64,000 nucleotides of DNA from Datisca glomerata (GCA_003255025.1 QANY01011336.1:2325311-2389310), one strand, 5' to 3'. Positions 23,734 to 36,672 are shown, counted from the stretch's first letter. Translations and numbers: made by a program. Notes: generated by a model from the letters alone, not told the origin.

Positions 23734-26317
23734 AAAAGCACTGCTTTCAGTTTTTCACTGTGAAGCGAAGGTGATAGTGTTTTGGTATTATGCAGAATTA
23801 ATTGTCAAACTCACTCTTTCTTTTGTTATGTTTGGATTTAAGGTTTTAATTATTATTATTAGCTTGTATTATCAAGTCCTGATACTGTTGGGGTTCTTGT
23901 TTAGCTCCTTTTGTTTTTAATGGATAACCAGTCTTTATTCAAATTTACCAGAATTGTTATATATAACCTAATGGCTTATCCACAAAAGTCTTGTTCAAAT
24001 TTTAAACCGTAGATCTGATACCACTTGATTGAAATTCATGACTATAGTCTTTAGTGATATACGATGTCGAATATTTATAAGCTCAATTCTAAAATTTCTT
24101 CTTGATTTCTGTAAATAATTTGGATTTTTTTTATCAAAATGGAACAGTTTTTTTTTTTTCAAAATTGTACTCTTACGAGGAGTGAGAATATTATGACGTG
24201 AACTCATAATATCAAGATATGTGTAGAGCTTAACTACTATGTCGATTCATACATCGAGTATCCTGTATTGAATGATACTTAGTGGAACTAAAGTATCCAG
24301 CATCGAAAAAATATTGTTAGATTAATAATTGTGTGAGGATGTAATAGTGGTCGGATTTGGATTGCCAAATAGAGACTAAAGCTTTAGAATTGGCCTTCCA
24401 TTACTCAGTCTATATGTATATTGTTACAAGTATCTACATTTTTTTATGTGCTCTGATATATCACTTGACAGACTGTTGCATTAACATAAATACGACAATA
24501 AGATGAGATAATACAAATGTGTGTAAACTATATAAACGAGTTGAATTAAACTCTATCAAATGCCACCGTATTATAGGTAATAGGAATAGCTTCCGATATA
24601 ATGCTTGATCATATTACAGTATTGGTAATGTCATGATACATGATTGTAGAGGGCAAAGATTACACTTGGGCTCAGTTAGGATTTCGTAAATCGTAGCATT
24701 TAGTCATTTCAATATGATGTTTTAGTTTTTAATCATTTTTTAAACTTAATTAATTTAATAAACAAGTTGTGTTGATCATAATTTTCTATTCCCATTACAC
24801 CATTTTTTAATTAAATATAAAATAAGAGTAAATAACATTTTCCCCTATGTGATGTTCTCTTTTAGTTTTTTAAGACAATTACTTTTTTATTTTGATCTTT
24901 TAAACATATATATTTATTAATATACAATTATCTTTAAGAAACGTGTAGAAATTTGTTGTGATTTTCAAAAATATATATTTATTAATAAAATAATCAAATA
25001 TAAAATAAAAGTAAATAATAATTTCCTCCAACAAAGTGAGATGTTCTCAATTACTTATACAATTATCTTTTTATTTTGATATTTTGTTTTGAATTTATAT
25101 TAACATATTGAGTTATGATCTAAATAAATAAATCTAAATTTTCCCTTACATCGTGAGATGTTCTCAATTACTTATACGTACTCCTAACCTACTACACTAA
25201 AAGCTTTTCGAATAAAATCTTCACCAAGAATTTGAAGATAGAGAAAATGAGTTTCAAGACTCAATCTCTCTTTTCCCCTCACATGCTCTCGTGTGCTCCC
25301 TGTGCTCGAAGATTTTTTCTTGAAAGTAACGTAGGTAAATGTTCGTAAAGTTCTTTTACTTCAATAAATAATTAGCCAGTAAAAAAATAAAGTTAAATAT
25401 TGGGATGAAAAAATTTCAAAACAAAGTTAAATATTGGATAAATATCCACTTTTTATCTTTCTCTCCGGACATTATGGTCACTTTACGTGATACAGGTAAA
25501 AGTTGATAAATATCCACTCTCTCTCTCTACGCCCAATTGATATATTTATTGTCTTTCAATAAGTAGTTGGTAAAAAAATAAAGAAAAATATTGGGATAAA
25601 AATAAAATTTGATTTGAAAATAAAGGGGTTAGGTAAATATCCAATCGTTCAATCTCTATCTCTTTCCCTCTCTTTTCTCTCAGTAATTGATGGTAAATAT
25701 CCACACACACTCTCTTTCTTCACCAAGTGATTGATAAAAAAAATTAGTTTAACATTTGAGTAAATTTAGAGTTAAAAACAGATAGTGGGTATGGTACCAT
25801 ATCTCTCTCTTCCACTTAGATGTTGATTACCAAATGAATATAAATATTGAGATAATGTGGAGTGATTGTATTTAAATAAATAAGTAATTTTTTTAAACAA
25901 TAATCATATTTTTTGAGTTAAGCAAGTAAATAAAATCTAAGTAAATTTACATAAACTTAAATAAGCTTATCTAAGATAAGCTTATCTAATCATTTTTAAA
26001 ATTTGTTAATTATCCATTTTGTTACGACTCTTTTATTTAATTAATGCTCATATTATTTATAAAATTTTTATATAATTATTTTCATTAATTAGATCTAATT
26101 TCAATAGATAAATATTATTTTAATATTCTATATATCTAGAGTTATAATTGTAAAACTCTATATTTTTTTGTTAACTTTTTACATTATCAGTTAAAATGCT
26201 AAAAATAAAAATTATTGACTATTTTACGAAATAAGATTCTACAATGGCATGTACTCCCAAAACCCTAAGAAGAAGCCCATCAGACATACATTATTGATCC
26301 ATTATTGACTCGTATGG
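23734..26317. other. AT-rich intergenic DNA with degenerate repeats
   Basis: After the 3' end of the eight-cysteine gene there is no coding region. Between about 25340 and 25860 a loose repeat recurs, combining TAAATATCCACT, CTCTCTCT and TTGGTAAAAAAATAAAG-like words. I cannot assign it to a known element. Confidence 0.45.
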
Positions 26318-27690
26318 TTGTGGTAGAAACTCTGAGATAGACTTACATGTCTGAGATAGAGACTCACATGACTAGTGTTGGTAACCGGGCCGATCCGGTG
26401 AGAACCTGGATCACCAACCAACGATCTGGATAGTTTATGGGTCGGGCATGGACCTATTTCACCAGTTGGACGGGTCGGTCTGAGCCCAGCCAACGAAACA
26501 TATCAGTAGGGTTTGACATGGATCGTTAAACTGGCCTGTGAGAACACGAACCGAGCTGACTAATGGTCCATCCAGTTATTTTCAAGCCGAATATGCTTGG
26601 TCTCTTTCCTCTAAAATGTGTTGACATTTTCAAATTTGCTCTAGTGAGATTGAACCCTTATGGGACGGAAGGAGATGTAAGAAGAATATCGCTAGGTTAA
26701 ATAAAAGTTATGTTACAATCTTTTAATTATTTTTTATTTTATATCTTTAGAATCTCAATAGAAAAAATTTGTCATAGTAACTTTTTATTTAATTTATAAA
26801 TTTCTTTTAATATATGTTTCCTGCAACTTAAAGTCTCCACATATTTTTTTTATTATATTTAAAAAACTTGACAAAGATATAGCAAATAAAAAATTGGATG
26901 AGAGAAAATAAAATAAAATAAACTTATTTTAGATCAGGACCATAATCGTTGAGTGGTAGTAAGGTGAATTTTTTATCCTATCTCTTCACACACATGCACG
27001 TGCACGCGCACACACTAAATTGGATACATTTATTTGTGAAATATATTTTATAAAAATTTGGGTGAAGCAAAACAAACTCATTTTACATCAAGACCATAAA
27101 GGTTGAGTGTTAATAAGTTGAAAATTAATAAATATATATATTGTACCCTTTTTTATAGCTATATATTGAATTAATACATTTATTTCAAAAATATATTATA
27201 CAAATAATTTGATAAAAAGTATTGGAAGATAATAAAAATATAATATAAACAATATTGAGAGTGAAGTCAGAGGTACAAACTTCAATATGCTTATAATTCA
27301 TAAATTTTTGACAATTAGGTAGGTAGCTAACGGTACGGTGCAGTCGGGGCTGCTGGCTCAGAATAAAAGGCCCCGAACGGACTGCATCTGAGTCTGGACC
27401 TGTTTTGTTTAGTCTGGTTAAGTCTGCCTGACCCACTTGCCACCTCTACTGACATGGCTAAGGTAGAGAGTCACATGGTTGGGGAAGACTCACATGACTG
27501 AGGTAGACCCACATGGCCAAGGTAGAGCCATAGGATCGAGGTAGAGCCATAGGATCGAGGTAGACCCACATGGCCAAGGTAGAGCCTTAGGATCGAGGTA
27601 GAGCCATAGGATCGAGGTAGAGCCATAGGATCGAGGTAGAGCCATATGATCGAGGTAGAGTCACATGACTAAGTCTGCACTAAAGCTATA
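26318..27690. repeat. 19-bp tandem array interrupted by a transposon
   Basis: Right of the hAT-like element, 27449-27690 consists of units of the type GATCGAGGTAGAGCCATAG (19 bp) mixed with the variants GACCCACATGGCCAAGGTAGA and GACTCACATGACTGAGGTAGA. The same variant words (GATAGACTTACATG, GAGACTCACATGAC) occur left of the element at 26318-26372. The array therefore predates the insertion. Confidence 0.8.
26373..27448. mobile_element. hAT-like non-autonomous element, about 1.08 kb
   Basis: The left end reads TAGTGTTGGTAACCGGGCC and the right end, reversed, TAGAGGTGGCAAGTGGGTC: similar inverted ends followed by G/C-rich subterminal repeats. The interior is AT-rich and resembles the interior of the element at 35396-36255 (for example the stretch with AATCTCAATAGAAAAA). 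The flanking bases belong to a repeat array, so the target duplication is ambiguous (CTCACATG against CTGACATG, 7 of 8, with a 2-bp offset on the left). No transposase is encoded. Confidence 0.6.
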
Positions 27691-28450
27691 TGGTTAAGAG
27701 ACCTTACGCCAAACGATCATGCAGACTCACCTAGAGCCTAGATGCTCCCTCATTTGACTGCATCAGTACATGCCACCATTTGCGCATCTCATTCTGCTTT
27801 GCACGATTGATGTCTGAATGACCTAAGTCTTCATACCTCAGTTCGTATGAGGGATGTGACTTATTAGATGAGACGTGCCTTAAATCAACAGACCCCAGCC
27901 CAAGCCTAAGAAGCCAACCCCGTTCCCCACTAATTGTGTGACTGAAGTAAACATCATTCCCAATGACCATCAGAGGTTATATAAAGAAAGAAAAAGATCC
28001 ACAAGATGGAAAGATGATAACCAAGAGTCTTTTATAAAGAAAGTCTTCATACCTAACCAACATATCAAGGGGAAGTCTCTAAAATCTCTTCACAATCTAA
28101 GAAATAATAGTGAATATTCCAAAATCATTGATATCTTTCTCAAAAATGCCTAAATCCTTCTTAATGACATATTTGAGGAGTAAACATCAGATCTTGCCTC
28201 TCATCTCTTATAAATAGATGATGCCCTTCTCATAAAGGGTATTTAATATCTCTTGCGGTAAGAGTCTCACTCTCATTATTGTTACTTTTTTATATATAAA
28301 AATCAGATTTCATTGTAAAGAAAAAGAAAATTTCCTTCTTCTACCTTCTTTGCAACAGCATCATCAACGAAATTAAGTTTTCTATTTACTCAACAAACTG
28401 ACTTACTTTTGTTTTTATTGAATATATATCGACTGGCCTTAACTAGCATT
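27691..28450 (+). repeat. LTR-like segment, possible 5' LTR of the second Tat element
   Basis: The segment has a TATA-like box (TTATAAATAGATG near 28209), followed by a pyrimidine-rich transcript-start-like region and AT-rich end sequence, as in the U3-R-U5 order of an LTR. It lies upstream of the plus-strand Gypsy pol at 29.95 kb. I could not match it to a second copy near 37 kb, and no primer-binding site was identified, so the call is tentative. A minus-strand frame at 27731-27970 has no protein-like features. Confidence 0.3.
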
Positions 28451-29218
28451 TTACGCCTCCACTATATGATTACCATTGAAGTTTCAAGATTCTGATAATT
28501 ATTGATTTCTTGGAGAGTTATTCCCAGTACATGTAGACGAATTATAAACTTTAAAGTAGTGAAAATATGAAGAATCATTTTCACAAAATAGCAGGAATAC
28601 CACGAAACTTTCAGAATCATTTCATAACAAATCTAACCGCGTAATTTTATTTAAATAAAAAGCTCATTAGAATTCAACCGAGAATCCGCCAAGATAATCA
28701 GAAGGAAAAGAAGGAAAATCCTAGAAAGTAAAACAATGTTCTTCTCGCATGCTGATGCTAAACGATTCATCAATCTTTAAATTTATTATTCAAACCAATT
28801 TAAAAACTTGAATACTCGGAAATTATTGAAAATCTTGAAACTTGAAATATAGTTTAGGAAAATGCCATATCGATGCCGAAAATGCTAGTGAACGAAAACG
28901 ACTACAGAACAACTAGCACTTTAGGGAAAAGCTAGAGAATTGTTAATAATCCAGAAAAGACTAGAGAACGGAATTATGAATCATGAAAACTTAGTAACAA
29001 TTGCTCTACTTAAACACTTTATTAACTTGATCTGCGAGTGTTAAGTTGGCACCATACTAGTATAAAATTAAATACTTCAAAGATCATCTTTTTGTTTTTT
29101 GCATCATTGGACATCGAGATGAATCATTGGACAACGTGTTGCAGTTGTTTTATTATAGATTTTCTGCATGTGTTGAAATTCATTGAGGTTTCTTTTGGAT
29201 CCTAATTTCACATTCACA
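28451..29218. other. Intergenic or degenerate element DNA, nothing recognised
   Basis: There is no open frame and no clear repeat. By position it may be the decayed leader and gag region of the plus-strand Tat element, but no gag motif is readable. Confidence 0.4.
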
Positions 29219-29645
29219 ATATGCTATGTTTTAAGGGTGTGTATAAGACGGGAGAAGACAAGTTTTGGGAATGAAATGAAATGGGACATGGTTCGGGATG
29301 AGATGAAAAATGCTATGTTTTAAGGGTGTGTACAAGACGGGACAAGACAAGTTTTGGGAATGAGATGAAATGGGACACGGTTCGGGACGGGATGAAAAAT
29401 TTAATTTAAAAAGGTTTAAAGATTAGAGGTTAAAATTAAAAAGATTGAGGGTCAAAGCTAAAAAATATTAGGCTATTTATAAAATTATCAGAACCGGAGA
29501 GGACGATTTTTTTAAGTTATCCCGTGTCCCGTCCCATCCTGAACGGGACTGTAAAAATTTGTCCCGTCCCATCTCGTCAAGAGTGAATGTCCCATCCGTT
29601 CCGCTCAATTTGAGACGGTGTCTCAAAACCAGACATGTATTTCGG
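29219..29645. repeat. GGGAC-rich repeat with an 89-bp direct duplication
   Basis: The unit beginning TGCTATGTTTTAAGGGTGTG is present at 29222 and again at 29311, giving a tandem duplication of 89 bp with few differences. It is followed by AT-rich sequence and then inverted GTCCCGTCCC/CGGGAC motifs near 29520-29640. The layout (short G/C-rich words, inverted at the far end) resembles the hAT-like elements elsewhere in the window, but I could not define ends or a target duplication. Confidence 0.45.
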
Positions 29646-29949
29646 GACGCATCCACATATATGTTTGTATTGGATTATCTACTTTTGAAATAAACCATTA
29701 TTTCTAGTTTTATTCCAGATTAATCAAATTGTAACATGACTAGTCCATCTAAGATTTGATGTAAAACGTACAATTATTTTCATTAACAATGCAATACGTA
29801 CGATTGGGAACTGGTACAACTGCTAAAAGAATGCATTCGGCGCTTATTACTATTTTTTCCTTTTTTTTCTTTTTTTAAACTCACAGTATTTGAAAATCTA
29901 CATTTGTCTATATTATTATATTATATTATATTCACGTACTAAATTGAAA

Positions 29950-32900
29950 GGGGTTTGGAGGGGAGGAGTCCTTTGGAGAACTTGGACTCACAAGATGAAA
30001 ATCGTCCCGTCAATCTACTATCAAACATTGAAGTATCCATCGCTAGAAGGAGTGCGGACCATACTTAGGGATCAAGCATCTGCTAGATGATGCACGACGT
30101 CAACACTTGACTCTATAAAAAGGACAATCTCCCTGTTCTTGAGAGGGGGAAGAAAAATATGACCAATAGCAATTAGATATAGATGAACTGAACGAGAGCA
30201 ACCAAAGATATGAAGCTGGAAGTGAGACCGAATATGTAGATCTGGGGGAAGTAAAAATAACCACAGTAGGAGCGGGACTATCTGAAACAGAAAAATGAGA
30301 ACTCATCTAATTTCTTAGAAAGAACGTGGATATTTTCACCACTACTACCGCAGAGATGTCAGGTATTGAGGAATCGATAATTTGCCAAACATGTTCAACA
30401 GAAAAAATGGTCTTTCACTCCCGAGAGGCAGACATCAATAAGACAAGAAGTGGAGAAGTTATTTGAAGCAAAGTTCATCAGGGAAGTCAGTTACTCAAAA
30501 TGGCTGGCAAACATTGTAATGGTGAAGAAAAAGAATGGGAAATGGAGAATTTGCGTGGACTTTACAGATCTAAATAAAGCTTGTCCAAAGGACAACTACC
30601 CGTTACCAAGGATCGATTAAAAGATGGATGCTATGTTTGGCCAGGAGCTCTTAAATTTCATCGATGCTTATTCCGGATATAATCAAGTGAAAATGTTTCA
30701 TACGGATCAAGAAAAACATCATTTATCACTAAATTTGGAATATATTGTTATATTGTAATGCCTTTCGATCTGAAAAATACAAGAGCAACGTACCAAAGAC
30801 TGATCAATAAATTCTTTAAGAAGAAAATTTGGAAGATGATGGAAGTGTATGTAGATGACGTGCTCGTAAAAGCATAAAGAAGAGAATACCACATCCGCAA
30901 TCTGGAATAAGCGTTCTCCATTTTGAGAAAAAGCAATATGAAGTTGAACTCGGAAAAATGCACTTTCGGAGTGGAAGCGGGAAAATTTCTGGGGCATCTA
31001 GTGAATAGTAGAGGGATTAAAATTAATACAGATTAGATAAAGCAATTATAGATCTGAAGTCACCACAGACAAAAAAGGAGATCCAAAGCTTGACACGAAA
31101 GTTGGCGGCTTTGAATAGATTTATGTACAAATCCACAGACAATTGCAGACCATTCTTTACCAAGCTGAAAATGAACTCTAGACAATAGTGGGATAAAGAC
31201 TGTCAAGACGCCTTACAGAAAATAAAAGAGCATTTAACTTCACCACCAATAGTTTCGAAGCCCTTACTAGGAGAAGATCTTTCTCTTTACCTCACGGTGT
31301 AAGAAATCGCAGTCAGTGTAGCACTCATTGATAGTTGCTACAAGAAAACTCAGACATTATTTTTAGGAGCACACTATAAATGTGGTGACAAAATTTCCAA
31401 TAAAAAGTTTACTACACTCACCTGAGGTGTTTGGAAGACTTACGAAATGGGCAATAGAGCTTGGGACATATGACATACGGTATGCCTCTCGTACCACCAT
31501 AAAATCCCATGTCCTGGCAGATTTCGTTGCAGAATTTACTTATGATGATGGAAGACATGATGTGACAATAAAGGGAAAAGAAGAAGCCGCTTTGACTCTA
31601 TTTGTAGACAGGGCATCTAATTATCGTGGAGCCGGAGCAGGAGTGGTGGTGCAAACTCCGTATGGGGAAACCTTCGAACAAGCCTTGTCATTTGGTTTCC
31701 AAGCATCAAACAATGAAGCAGAATACGAAGCGTTATTGGCTGGATTGCGGCTCATGATAGAGTTTAAGATAACTAGAGTCAAAATATTTTATGATTTAAT
31801 GTTAGTTGCTAACTAAATCAAAGGAAAATACAATGCGAAAGACGACATGATGGCGGAGTACTTATAGAATACCAAATAAACGCTTCAGCTATTCAAATAC
31901 TACGAGATTACATAAATACCCAGAGTAGAAAATTCGAGAGCAGATGCATTAGCCAGCTTGGGGTCGTCAGCTCAAATTCCATTCAGAAGAACAGTGACAA
32001 TAGAATATCTAGATGTACCAAGTACAAGGATGTTGGTGCAAGCAGAAGTCACAGTAGGAAATAATGAGAGTGATCGGCGGAGGAATATACTACACTACCT
32101 ACTTGATTTGAAGCTCCCAACTTACAGAATGGAAGCTCGGAAACTCTGACAGAAGAGCGTTAGGTACACCATTATCCAAGGGGAGTTGTATAGGAGGTCA
32201 TTCTCGGGTCCTTACCGCAAATGTCTTTCCCCAACGGAAGCCCAATACTTTATGGTTGAAGTACACAAAGGAATTTATGGGAACCATTCTAAGGGAAGAA
32301 CGCTAGCCAACAAGATATTGAACCAAATGTACTACTGGCCAATAATGCAAGAGGAAGTAAAATACTTTGTGAAAAAGTGGACAAATGCCAACGATACTCC
32401 CTCGTCCCGAAGATGGCCCCGGAAACATTACAGACACTCCTGAGCCCGTGGAGCCCGTGGCCATTTATGTAGTGGGGAATTGATGTAGTGGTCCCACTAC
32501 CGATGACCCCTGCTCAGAAAAGATTCTTCCTAGTCGCAACTGACTATTTTACAAAGTTGATAGAAGTAGAAGCATTAGCTAGAGTGCGAGAAGAACAAGT
32601 AAGACAATTCCTATGGAAAAACATTGTATGCAGGTATGGGATCCCAAAGGTACTTGTTTCGGACAATGGGCTTTAGTTTACTGGGAGCTGGGTGAAAAGT
32701 TTTTGCGAAGATCTCTGGATAAAAAATCGATTGTCAACTCCATACTACCCCCAGGGCAACGGACATGTGGAAAGATCAAATAGAACGATTCTGAAAAATC
32801 TGAAAAAGTGATTGAAAGCTGCAAAAGTGAAGTGAGTTGAACACCATTTTCTTTGACATTTGGTGCAAAAGCTGTCATACCAGTTGAGATTGGGTGCCCC

Positions 32901-33245
32901 AGTTTGAGATCAGAAATAAATGAGGATATGAACGTTGAGTGGATAACCGAGAGTCTGGACTTTCTGGAGGAAAGAAGAGAATCTTCTCTGGTAAGGATGG
33001 TCGGCTATAATAAAAAAATGAGAAAGTACTTCCCCAAAAAGGTCAAAGGGCGACACTTCTAAGCGAGAGACCTTGTTCTGAAAAGAATTTTCCAATCAAA
33101 CGAAGGGAAAATTGGACCAAATTGGAAATGACCTTTCATAGTCAAAGCCGCTGCAGAGAACGAATCTTACTACTTGATGATGAATGAGGCAAGTAATTTA
33201 CCCAAACTCGGGAACGCTTTACATTTATGCAAGGATTATGTGTAA
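29950..33245 (+). pseudogene. Tat-lineage Gypsy pol (RT, RNase H, integrase), broken
   Basis: The plus strand holds a second Gypsy polymerase. Near 29995-30090 a short pol-like stretch starts it. RT follows at about 30430-30880: KWRICVDFTDLNKACPKDNY, then FIDAYSGYNQVK, and the YVDD box near 30850 in another frame. RNase H lies at 31382-31816, with LFVDRASNYRGAGAGVV and the Glu-containing NNEAEYEA. Integrase covers 32186-32820, with catalytic Asp in GIDVV, Asp in VLVSDNG, and Glu in GHVERSNR. Its C-terminal part runs to about 33243 (TFGAKAVIPVEIG). Many stops and frameshifts separate the blocks. The motifs fit the Tat lineage, nearer to Retand-type elements than to the Ogre copy at 2.6-18 kb. 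Confidence 0.8.
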
Positions 33246-33344
33246 TTATCTTTGAAATAGTGAAAAATTTTATATCCGTGGTTTTTTCCCGTTAAGGGTT
33301 TTCCACGTAAAAATCCGGTGTTCTTTATTTTTTTCAAAAATTAA

Positions 33345-33645
33345 AATGGGCCCCTGAGCTCATTAATGGCTTATGTCCATGAAAGCTTCTGCTTTCTAAA
33401 GGAAATGGAAACGAGCCTCTAAGCTCATTAAGAGCTTATATCCATGAAAACTTCTATTTTCTAAAGGAAATGGAAACGGGTCCCTGAGCTCATTAAGAGC
33501 TTATGTCCATGAAAGCTTCTACTTTCTAAAAGAAATGGAAACGGGTCCCTAAGCTTATTAAAATCTTATGTCCATGAAAGCTTCTGCTTTCTAAAGGAAA
33601 TGGAAACAGGGCCTTTGAGTTCATTAAGAACTTAAGTCCATGTGG
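33345..33645. repeat. Tandem array, about 5 units of ~67 bp
   Basis: Units of the form CCCTGAGCTCATTAAGAGC, TTATGTCCATGAAAGCTTC, then TTTCTAAAGGAAATGGAAACG repeat at about 33350, 33417, 33484, 33548 and 33612, the last one partial. The array starts about 100 bp after the integrase end, the same relative place as the 70-bp array in the Ogre element. Confidence 0.85.
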
Positions 33646-33845
33646 AATAGTGACTGCAGCACTACCCTCTAAAGGAAACCACAAAGGAAAGAAATCCTGA
33701 AAGAATAAGAAAAAGGGGAACAAGAAGAGATTTAGAAATGAAAAAAAAAGCCTAAGGAAAATATGAAGTCAGAATATTTTTCTCATTGATCGAAAAGGGA
33801 AAATTACAATAAGAAAGAAAAAAAAAAGACAAGGGAAGTAAAAGC

Positions 33846-36672
33846 CTAAACTATAATCACTTCAGGATCCCGCTCGGGAACACCCTCTTCCGAAGCAGGA
33901 GCGGGAATGACAACGGATGGAGACACTTGAGTAGGGGCATCTTCTGTTGAAGCACCCATAGAATCCTCAACTTCAGGGACAAGGGGATGCCTGGGAGGAC
34001 GTAGGGGCATCTTCTGTTGAAGCACCCACATAATCCTCAACTTCAGGGACAATGGGCTACCTGGGAGGACGATTTGCCATCGCAGCCCTATAGCATGCAC
34101 TGTAAACCATGACCTCTTCTTGCTCTAATAGAGCCTCTTACTCCACATCGGAAGTAGACTCCCTCTCAATAGCCGCGTCTCTCACTTTTTCTACTTCAAC
34201 CTTGGCCAACTCAGCTTCAGTCAAGCCATTCTTTGCAGATTCAAGCTCTTCTACCAACCTTCGTTCTTCTACAGCAGCGGCCTCAGCATCATGGGCCATC
34301 TTCTCTAAGGCTTTTTGAAATTGGACTTCATTGGCCATGGACTGCTCTTTCTTGGCTTGGAGACGAGCATTTACAGAATTAACCAACGTAAGCTCTCTCC
34401 GGAGTTAAGACAAAACTTGGTCGTGCTGAGTATGGAAATCTTGAAGGGCATTGTGATGGATGGCATCCTGAAAAGGAATGAAGCAATATATAAATAAAAT
34501 TATTTTTTTTTAAAAAAAGAGAAAAAAGGGAATAGTAGTTGAACCCGCATCAAGTCATGGCTCAATCTGCCCATATGATCACCGATTGGGACCCTCCTCA
34601 AGATGTCATTGTCAGAAATGGGACTGAATGCCACAGAGAATGACATGGGAAGCAATTAGATCATTCAAAAATCATATCATCTCCAGAAAGGGAACATTAG
34701 AGACACGCTTCAGCATCCACAGAGCGGGAGGAGGCACTGCTGCACCTCCAGATCCCGAAACAAGAGTATTTGTAGTAGCGGTCATGGCAAGTGATGGAGT
34801 GTGAACTATAGGGGGAGGTAGTTCAGACTTCGGAGGAGCCTCTATCTTAGAAACGAGCTCAATGGGAGCAGGATCAACAGTGGTAGGAGGAGCAACGACG
34901 AGCTCTGAACGGGAAGAGCTGGAAGCATCAGTGTGGGGCCTCTTCGCTACAGGACCTACGAATTTACTCTACAATCTCTTGCCCATTATGATACCAGTTA
35001 AAGCCCGGTCATACAACTCTTGGTGATCCGTACTAGCACTGGGGCAGCTGTTGGGGTTGAAGATGGAGACGGGCCCGAAGTCTAAACAGGAATTGAAGCA
35101 TCAGAATAATTGAGATTGAGGAGCACCTTCCAATCTCTCTCTTGTGCTCGGAGATGTAAAGGAGCAGCGAGTCCTGGCCTGAATTCCTTGGACAGGTAAG
35201 GCTTCGGATTTTTATTTGCCGAAGAAAAGAGAAAACCAAGAAAAACACCCATTAGTCAGCAGCAAAAAAAATAAAGGGAGGGGGGAGAAAACCGAAGCTC
35301 CGACGACTTACTGAAAATTGCCAATTTGTTAGGAACTGTCCAACGATCATCACCGCCTCAGTTCCCACCGATTAAAAGTGTATCCCTCTCCCAACTAGGG
35401 GTGGCAACCGGGCCGGCTTGGCTGGTTAAATAACCGACCCGACCAGTTTCCCCTCCCTTTAATGTGATTTAATTCTAAAAAAATGTAGATGGGGAGAGTT
35501 AAACCTTGGTGAGGAATAAAAGAAGTGTAGTGATTACCACTAAGCTGTATAGAAGTCATGCTATTTTCTTATAATTATTTTATTTTATTACTTTAAAATC
35601 TCAATAGAAAAACTTGTAACAATAAGTAGAATAAATATTTTATTTATTAAATTCATAAACTAGATTCACGTAAAATCTAAAAATATAATAAATAATTCAT
35701 AACTAATTTATAATTCATGTTCATTAACAGAACAAAAAATATTAGAAATATTAGACTAATATTTTTTAAATTTTTCATGAATCCAATTTTTATTGAATAA
35801 AATATTCATTTAATTGAAAAATATTATTTTTTATTTAATTAAATATGTTTATCTGAAAAGTATATTATTTGAAGTTTCGATAAAATGTGTTAAAAGATAA
35901 TAAGAATATATTTTAAACAATATACTTAATAAATATTGTCTTGGTCTATTGGTAAAAAGTGTGATTTATAAGGAAGAGGTTAAAGGTTCAAACTTCTCTA
36001 CATGCATAATTGTCTAATTTTTTAGACAAAAAGTAGATTCACGGGCCGAGCTGGTTCAGGCCCGCCGGGCTTACGGGTCGAGCCTAGCATATGGGACGGG
36101 CCATGGGCCATGAAGACAAGGCTCGTGATGGCCCGGGCCTCCCCCGCGTTCTTTAACCGGCCCGATACTGTTCAAGGTTGGGCCGGGCCGGGCTTGATTG
36201 TAATGGGTCAGTTTAGCTAGTTTCGCGGGCCGAATCGGCTTGGTTGCCACCTCTACTCCCAACCCTTATCTCCCTTCGGAATCCTGATTATTAAACTTCC
36301 TCTCCTTTCCGATGGACGTGGAGCAAGATAATAAATGTCGACTCAGAATTTGACTATATAGCATTAGAATAATTCATCTAACTCTAAACCAAAATGGTAC
36401 CTCCTATTCAAGGCATCTACGCCTTAGAGGATTCTGTAAGACCTAGGCATAAATTGAGAGGGAGCTAAACCAACTGTGTGAAAGAATTGGGAGAGTAAAG
36501 AGGAAAACAAAAACTTAAGACCTAGAGCTATGATGATGGGGCTAAGAGTAATTTGGTAAGGGGGGTTACACGGAATGACATCTGAGGGAAAAGACTCTCG
36601 GTGATGAGCCATAAACAGGTTGAACTCCTCTGGATTTCTCACTAAGGGTACGGGAATGTTCCATTTCTCCAT
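33846..36672 (-). pseudogene. Antisense gene of the second Tat element (Transposase_28-like), interrupted
   Basis: The gene lies on the strand opposite to pol. The N-terminal exon (36424-36672) contains KWNIPVPLV and LAPSQFMPRSYRIL; after a stop the frame goes on to IRIPKGDKGWE next to the right edge of a nested hAT-like element at 36256. Past that element, RDTLLIGG and RWTVPNKLAIF continue the same frame. These phrases match, from memory, the putative gypsy-type transposon domain PF04195, found as antisense genes in Tat/Grande-type elements. At 34138-34386 lies an Ala/Glu-rich coiled coil, preceded by a likely intron with an acceptor CTTTTCAG at about 34466. The 3' part contains a tandem duplication of about 72 bp (33934-34072). 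Stops in several blocks make it a pseudogene. Confidence 0.6.
35396..36255. mobile_element. hAT-like non-autonomous element, 860 bp, perfect 8-bp duplication
   Basis: The ends are TAGGGGTGGCAACCGGGCC and, reversed, TAGAGGTGGCAACC, followed by GGGCCGGGC-type subterminal repeats. It is flanked on both sides by CTCCCAAC (35388-35395 and 36256-36263), a perfect 8-bp target duplication. It is nested in the antisense gene of the second Tat element. Its AT-rich interior resembles the element at 26373-27448. A TGGTCTATTGG...GGTTCAAAC pair inside resembles tRNA promoter boxes but forms no tRNA. Confidence 0.85.

Noticed and set aside
27731..27970. 79-codon minus-strand frame
   Set aside because: No domain, no neighbours on the strand, and it lies in an LTR-like segment.
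35935..36000. tRNA-promoter-like boxes suggesting a SINE
   Set aside because: They lie inside the hAT-like element, the spacing is poor, and there is no SINE tail or separate target duplication.
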